NCBI GenBank assembly: GCA_016197345.1
Contig: JACPVY010000169.1
Coordinates: forward strand, 1 to 5,782
Length of the DNA stretch: 5,782 nt
From: Burkholderiales bacterium
Lineage (GTDB): Bacteria > Pseudomonadota > Gammaproteobacteria > Burkholderiales > Burkholderiaceae_D
Direction of reading: 5' to 3'
A program made the translations under genes and the position numbers. Positions 3,878-5,782 of the stretch are shown one piece after another. Position 1 is the first letter of the stretch. Each line of letters starts with the position of its first letter. The notes beneath the pieces are model-generated. The model was not told where the DNA came from, did not search any database, and worked only from the letters and a program-made list of their open reading frames with translations.

Positions 3878-5024
3878 CTCCCCAAGCACATCCAACAATC
3901 TGGCGCACGGTATTTTGCTGGCCGCGCTCGCCCTGCCGGGTTTGGCGACAACCAGTACTGCGTTAGCCGATAGCGCGCCAGAGAAAGCTTCGCTCGCCGT
4001 CAAATATCTGGATTATCGCGATAGCCAACCCGGCGCAGATCGCATTCACGTCACTTCGCCTGCGTTGGAATTGGTGTTACCGATTGCGGGCAATTGGTCG
4101 CTGCAAGCGAACACCGTCAGCGATTCGATTTCAGGCGCATCGCCGCGCTACCACAGTGCGATTTCGAGCGCCTCGCACTTTGACGAGCAACGCCGCGCTA
4201 CCGACGTCAGCGTGACACGCTATTTTTCACGTGGCAGCGTCAATCTCGGTGCGGGACGCTCAGGTGAAAACGATTATGTGTCGCGCTATTATTCAGCGCA
4301 GGCAACGCTGGCAACAGAAGACAATAACACCACGTTTTTGTTTGGTACCTCATTTGCCAATGACGACATCAACCCGGTGAATAAGATCGTCAAAAACGAA
4401 CGCAAGCATAGCAATGAATTTATGTTTGGCATCACGCAGGTGATGAGCCCGGTTGATCTTGCACAAATCGTGCTGACGCATATTCGTGGTCGTGGCTATT
4501 TTTCCGATCCCTATAAATCGCTCGATAGGCGGCCACGCGAACGCGATGAAAACATCATGCTATTGCGTTGGAATCATCATTTCACCAGCAATGGCAATAC
4601 GCTCCGCTTGAGCTATCGCTATTATTCGAATAGCTATGGGGTCAACAGCCATAGTGTGGAAAAAGAATATGTCGTGCCTTTTGGCGATGGCTGGAAATTC
4701 ACACCATCGGCGCGTTTTTATACCCAAAGCGCAGCCGGATTTTATTATGACCCGGTGTACGACACGCGCTTCAAAGCACCCTTCCCGGTTGGCTATAAAT
4801 TTGGTTCTACCGATGACATTAGCGCCGACCACAGGCTCTCAGCTTTTGGCGCGCTCACGCTAGGTTTCAAGCTTGAAAAGCAAATCACTGCCGATTGGAG
4901 TGCTGACCTCAAGCTAGAAATGTATCAACAACGCGGTAGTTGGCGTTTATTAGGGACGGGCAGCCCCGGCCTTGCCAATTTTTCCGCGCGTAGCGTGCAA
5001 TTGGGCCTGAAAAAGACGTGGTAG
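3864..5024 (+). CDS. DUF3570 predicted outer-membrane beta-barrel protein
   Basis: Predicted outer-membrane barrel of 386 residues, function unknown, near full family length. Start GTG 3864 is chosen for the GGAGG 5 nt upstream and because a signal peptide follows: hydrophobic 17-28, cleavage after A-L-A (35). It overlaps DUF4266 by 14 nt. The mature part opens with YLDYRDSQPGADRI (48-61), then SPALELVLPIAGNWSLQA, and D-S-I-S-G-A-S-P-R-Y (87-96), a stretch I recall as strongly conserved in DUF3570. Later segments alternate polar and hydrophobic residues with many Tyr, Phe and Trp, and the protein ends in K-K-T-W, an aromatic terminus typical of outer-membrane barrels. D-S-I-S-G-A-S fits the ApbE target pattern D-x-x-[S/T]-G-A-[T/S], and an ApbE-type gene follows directly. 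Covalent FMN on Ser93 is an inference worth testing. Confidence 0.92.
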   Translation: MAATDSPSTSNNLAHGILLAALALPGLATTSTALADSAPEKASLAVKYLDYRDSQPGADRIHVTSPALELVLPIAGNWSLQANTVSDSISGASPRYHSAISSASHFDEQRRATDVSVTRYFSRGSVNLGAGRSGENDYVSRYYSAQATLATEDNNTTFLFGTSFANDDINPVNKIVKNERKHSNEFMFGITQVMSPVDLAQIVLTHIRGRGYFSDPYKSLDRRPRERDENIMLLRWNHHFTSNGNTLRLSYRYYSNSYGVNSHSVEKEYVVPFGDGWKFTPSARFYTQSAAGFYYDPVYDTRFKAPFPVGYKFGSTDDISADHRLSAFGALTLGFKLEKQITADWSADLKLEMYQQRGSWRLLGTGSPGLANFSARSVQLGLKKTW

Positions 5025-5782
5025 CAAGCCATCTGCGCGCCACAAACGCCGATATCTTTGGCGTCCAATTTACGGCGATGGCTAGCCGTTGCGAGGTGGT
5101 ATTAGCGGCTGCCAGCGAGCAACAAGCGCAGCAATTAGCGGCGCTGGCGATCACCGAAGTGCGGCGCATCGAAAGCAAATACTCACGCTACCGTGCCGAT
5201 AGCGTGCTATCCCGCATCAATGCGCAGGCTGGACGCGCGAGCGTCGCGATCGACAGCGAAACCGCTAGCTTGCTCGATTATGCAGAGGCCTTATTTGTCA
5301 GTAGCGCTGGCTTATTCGATATCACCTCTGGCGTCTTGCGCCGCGCTTGGAATTTCAAACAGCAACATGTCCCCGATGATGAATCGCTCGCACCGCTATT
5401 AGCCTTAGTCAGTTGGTCTCAAGTACAGCGCTCCCAGCAAGAAATTTTTCTGCCGCAAGTCGGCATGGAAATTGATTTTGGCGGCTTTGGCAAAGAATAC
5501 GCCGCCGATCGCGCCGCTAGCGTGCTGCTAGCACAAGGGGTGCAACACGGCTATGTCAATTTGGGCGGCGATTTACGCATTTTTGGCCCTATGCCGGATG
5601 GCAGCGCGTGGCAGATCGGCATCGCTGATCCGCGTGCAAGCAATGCAGGCACCACCTGCGCCAACTTGCCCGTACAGAGCGGCGCGCTCGCCACCAGCGG
5701 CGATTACGAACGCTATATTGAGGTCGATGGTGTGCGCCACTGCCATATCTTGCTGCCGCACAATGGCCATAGCGTGCGCTAT
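5018..5782 (+). CDS. apbE: ApbE-type FAD:protein FMN transferase (3' end beyond window)
   Basis: Transfers FMN from FAD to a Ser or Thr of a target protein, usually outside the cytoplasm. 255 codons are visible. GTG 5018 is the first start after an in-frame stop at 4991-4993 and overlaps the DUF3570 stop by 7 nt; ATG 5078 would cut off the first strand. Family segments in order: FTAMASRCEVVL (18-29), SKYSRYRADSVLSRIN (53-68), FDITSGVLRRAWNF (100-113), EIDFGGFGKEYAAD (151-164), GYVNLGGDLRIFG (178-190), ATSGDYERY (225-233) and HCHILLP (241-247). The last is usually H-I-x-[D/N]-P-x-T-G; here it reads H-I-L-L-P-H-N-G, a divergent form. The late Asp/Thr magnesium ligands lie past the edge. There is no signal peptide, unlike many ApbE proteins. 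The neighbour DUF3570 is the best candidate target in the window. Confidence 0.9.
   Translation, partial: MVASHLRATNADIFGVQFTAMASRCEVVLAAASEQQAQQLAALAITEVRRIESKYSRYRADSVLSRINAQAGRASVAIDSETASLLDYAEALFVSSAGLFDITSGVLRRAWNFKQQHVPDDESLAPLLALVSWSQVQRSQQEIFLPQVGMEIDFGGFGKEYAADRAASVLLAQGVQHGYVNLGGDLRIFGPMPDGSAWQIGIADPRASNAGTTCANLPVQSGALATSGDYERYIEVDGVRHCHILLPHNGHSVRY

Noticed and set aside
1..5782. CRISPR arrays, tRNA or rRNA genes, insertion sequences
   Set aside because: No regularly spaced repeats, tRNA-like cloverleaf, rRNA signature, transposase motif or terminal inverted repeats with target duplications were seen.

Overview
The window looks like chromosomal DNA of a betaproteobacterium, most likely Burkholderiales and perhaps Oxalobacteraceae (Undibacterium/Herminiimonas/Janthinobacterium-like). 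I infer this from protein style: a DUF4214 lipoprotein, a Tat-exported CmpA/NrtA-type binding protein with a Cys/His N-terminal extension, and a TlpA-DUF4266-DUF3570-ApbE cassette. GC looks moderate, near one half by eye. The assignment comes from memory of these families, not from a search.

Layout. (1) Positions 1-1236, minus strand: 412 codons of a nitrate/bicarbonate-type ABC transporter substrate-binding protein that runs off the left edge. (2) Positions 1237-2326: a gap of about 1.1 kb with no convincing large gene. Its main content is a cyclic di-GMP-I (GEMM-I) riboswitch aptamer on the minus strand (1710-1788), with a plausible sigma-70 promoter upstream of it. Just downstream are a hairpin that overlaps a Shine-Dalgarno sequence and a small doubtful ORF (1669-1412). 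Mutually exclusive hairpins follow further on, then the transporter gene. (3) Positions 2327-3220, plus strand: a DUF4214 lipoprotein with a C-terminal CxxCH haem site whose cytochrome-like domain stops early. (4) Positions 3190-5782, plus strand: a tightly overlapping cassette of a TlpA-like thioredoxin without its start codon, a DUF4266 mini-lipoprotein ending in GGGGCGCN, a DUF3570 predicted outer-membrane beta-barrel, and an ApbE-type FAD:protein FMN transferase cut by the right edge.

How the genes may work together. The cassette joins a thiol-redox protein, a small lipoprotein with a C-terminal CxC, a barrel and a flavin transferase. The barrel carries D-S-I-S-G-A-S (residues 87-93), which fits the known ApbE target pattern D-x-x-[S/T]-G-A-[T/S]. 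An envelope redox system with covalent FMN on DUF3570 is therefore a testable idea. The junction near 3188 merges the end of one gene with the signal peptide of the next and has the look of a deletion. TlpA also ends short, where it overlaps DUF4266.

The c-di-GMP riboswitch points away from the cassette, towards the small ORF and the transporter gene. Its regulated gene is the main open question on the left side.
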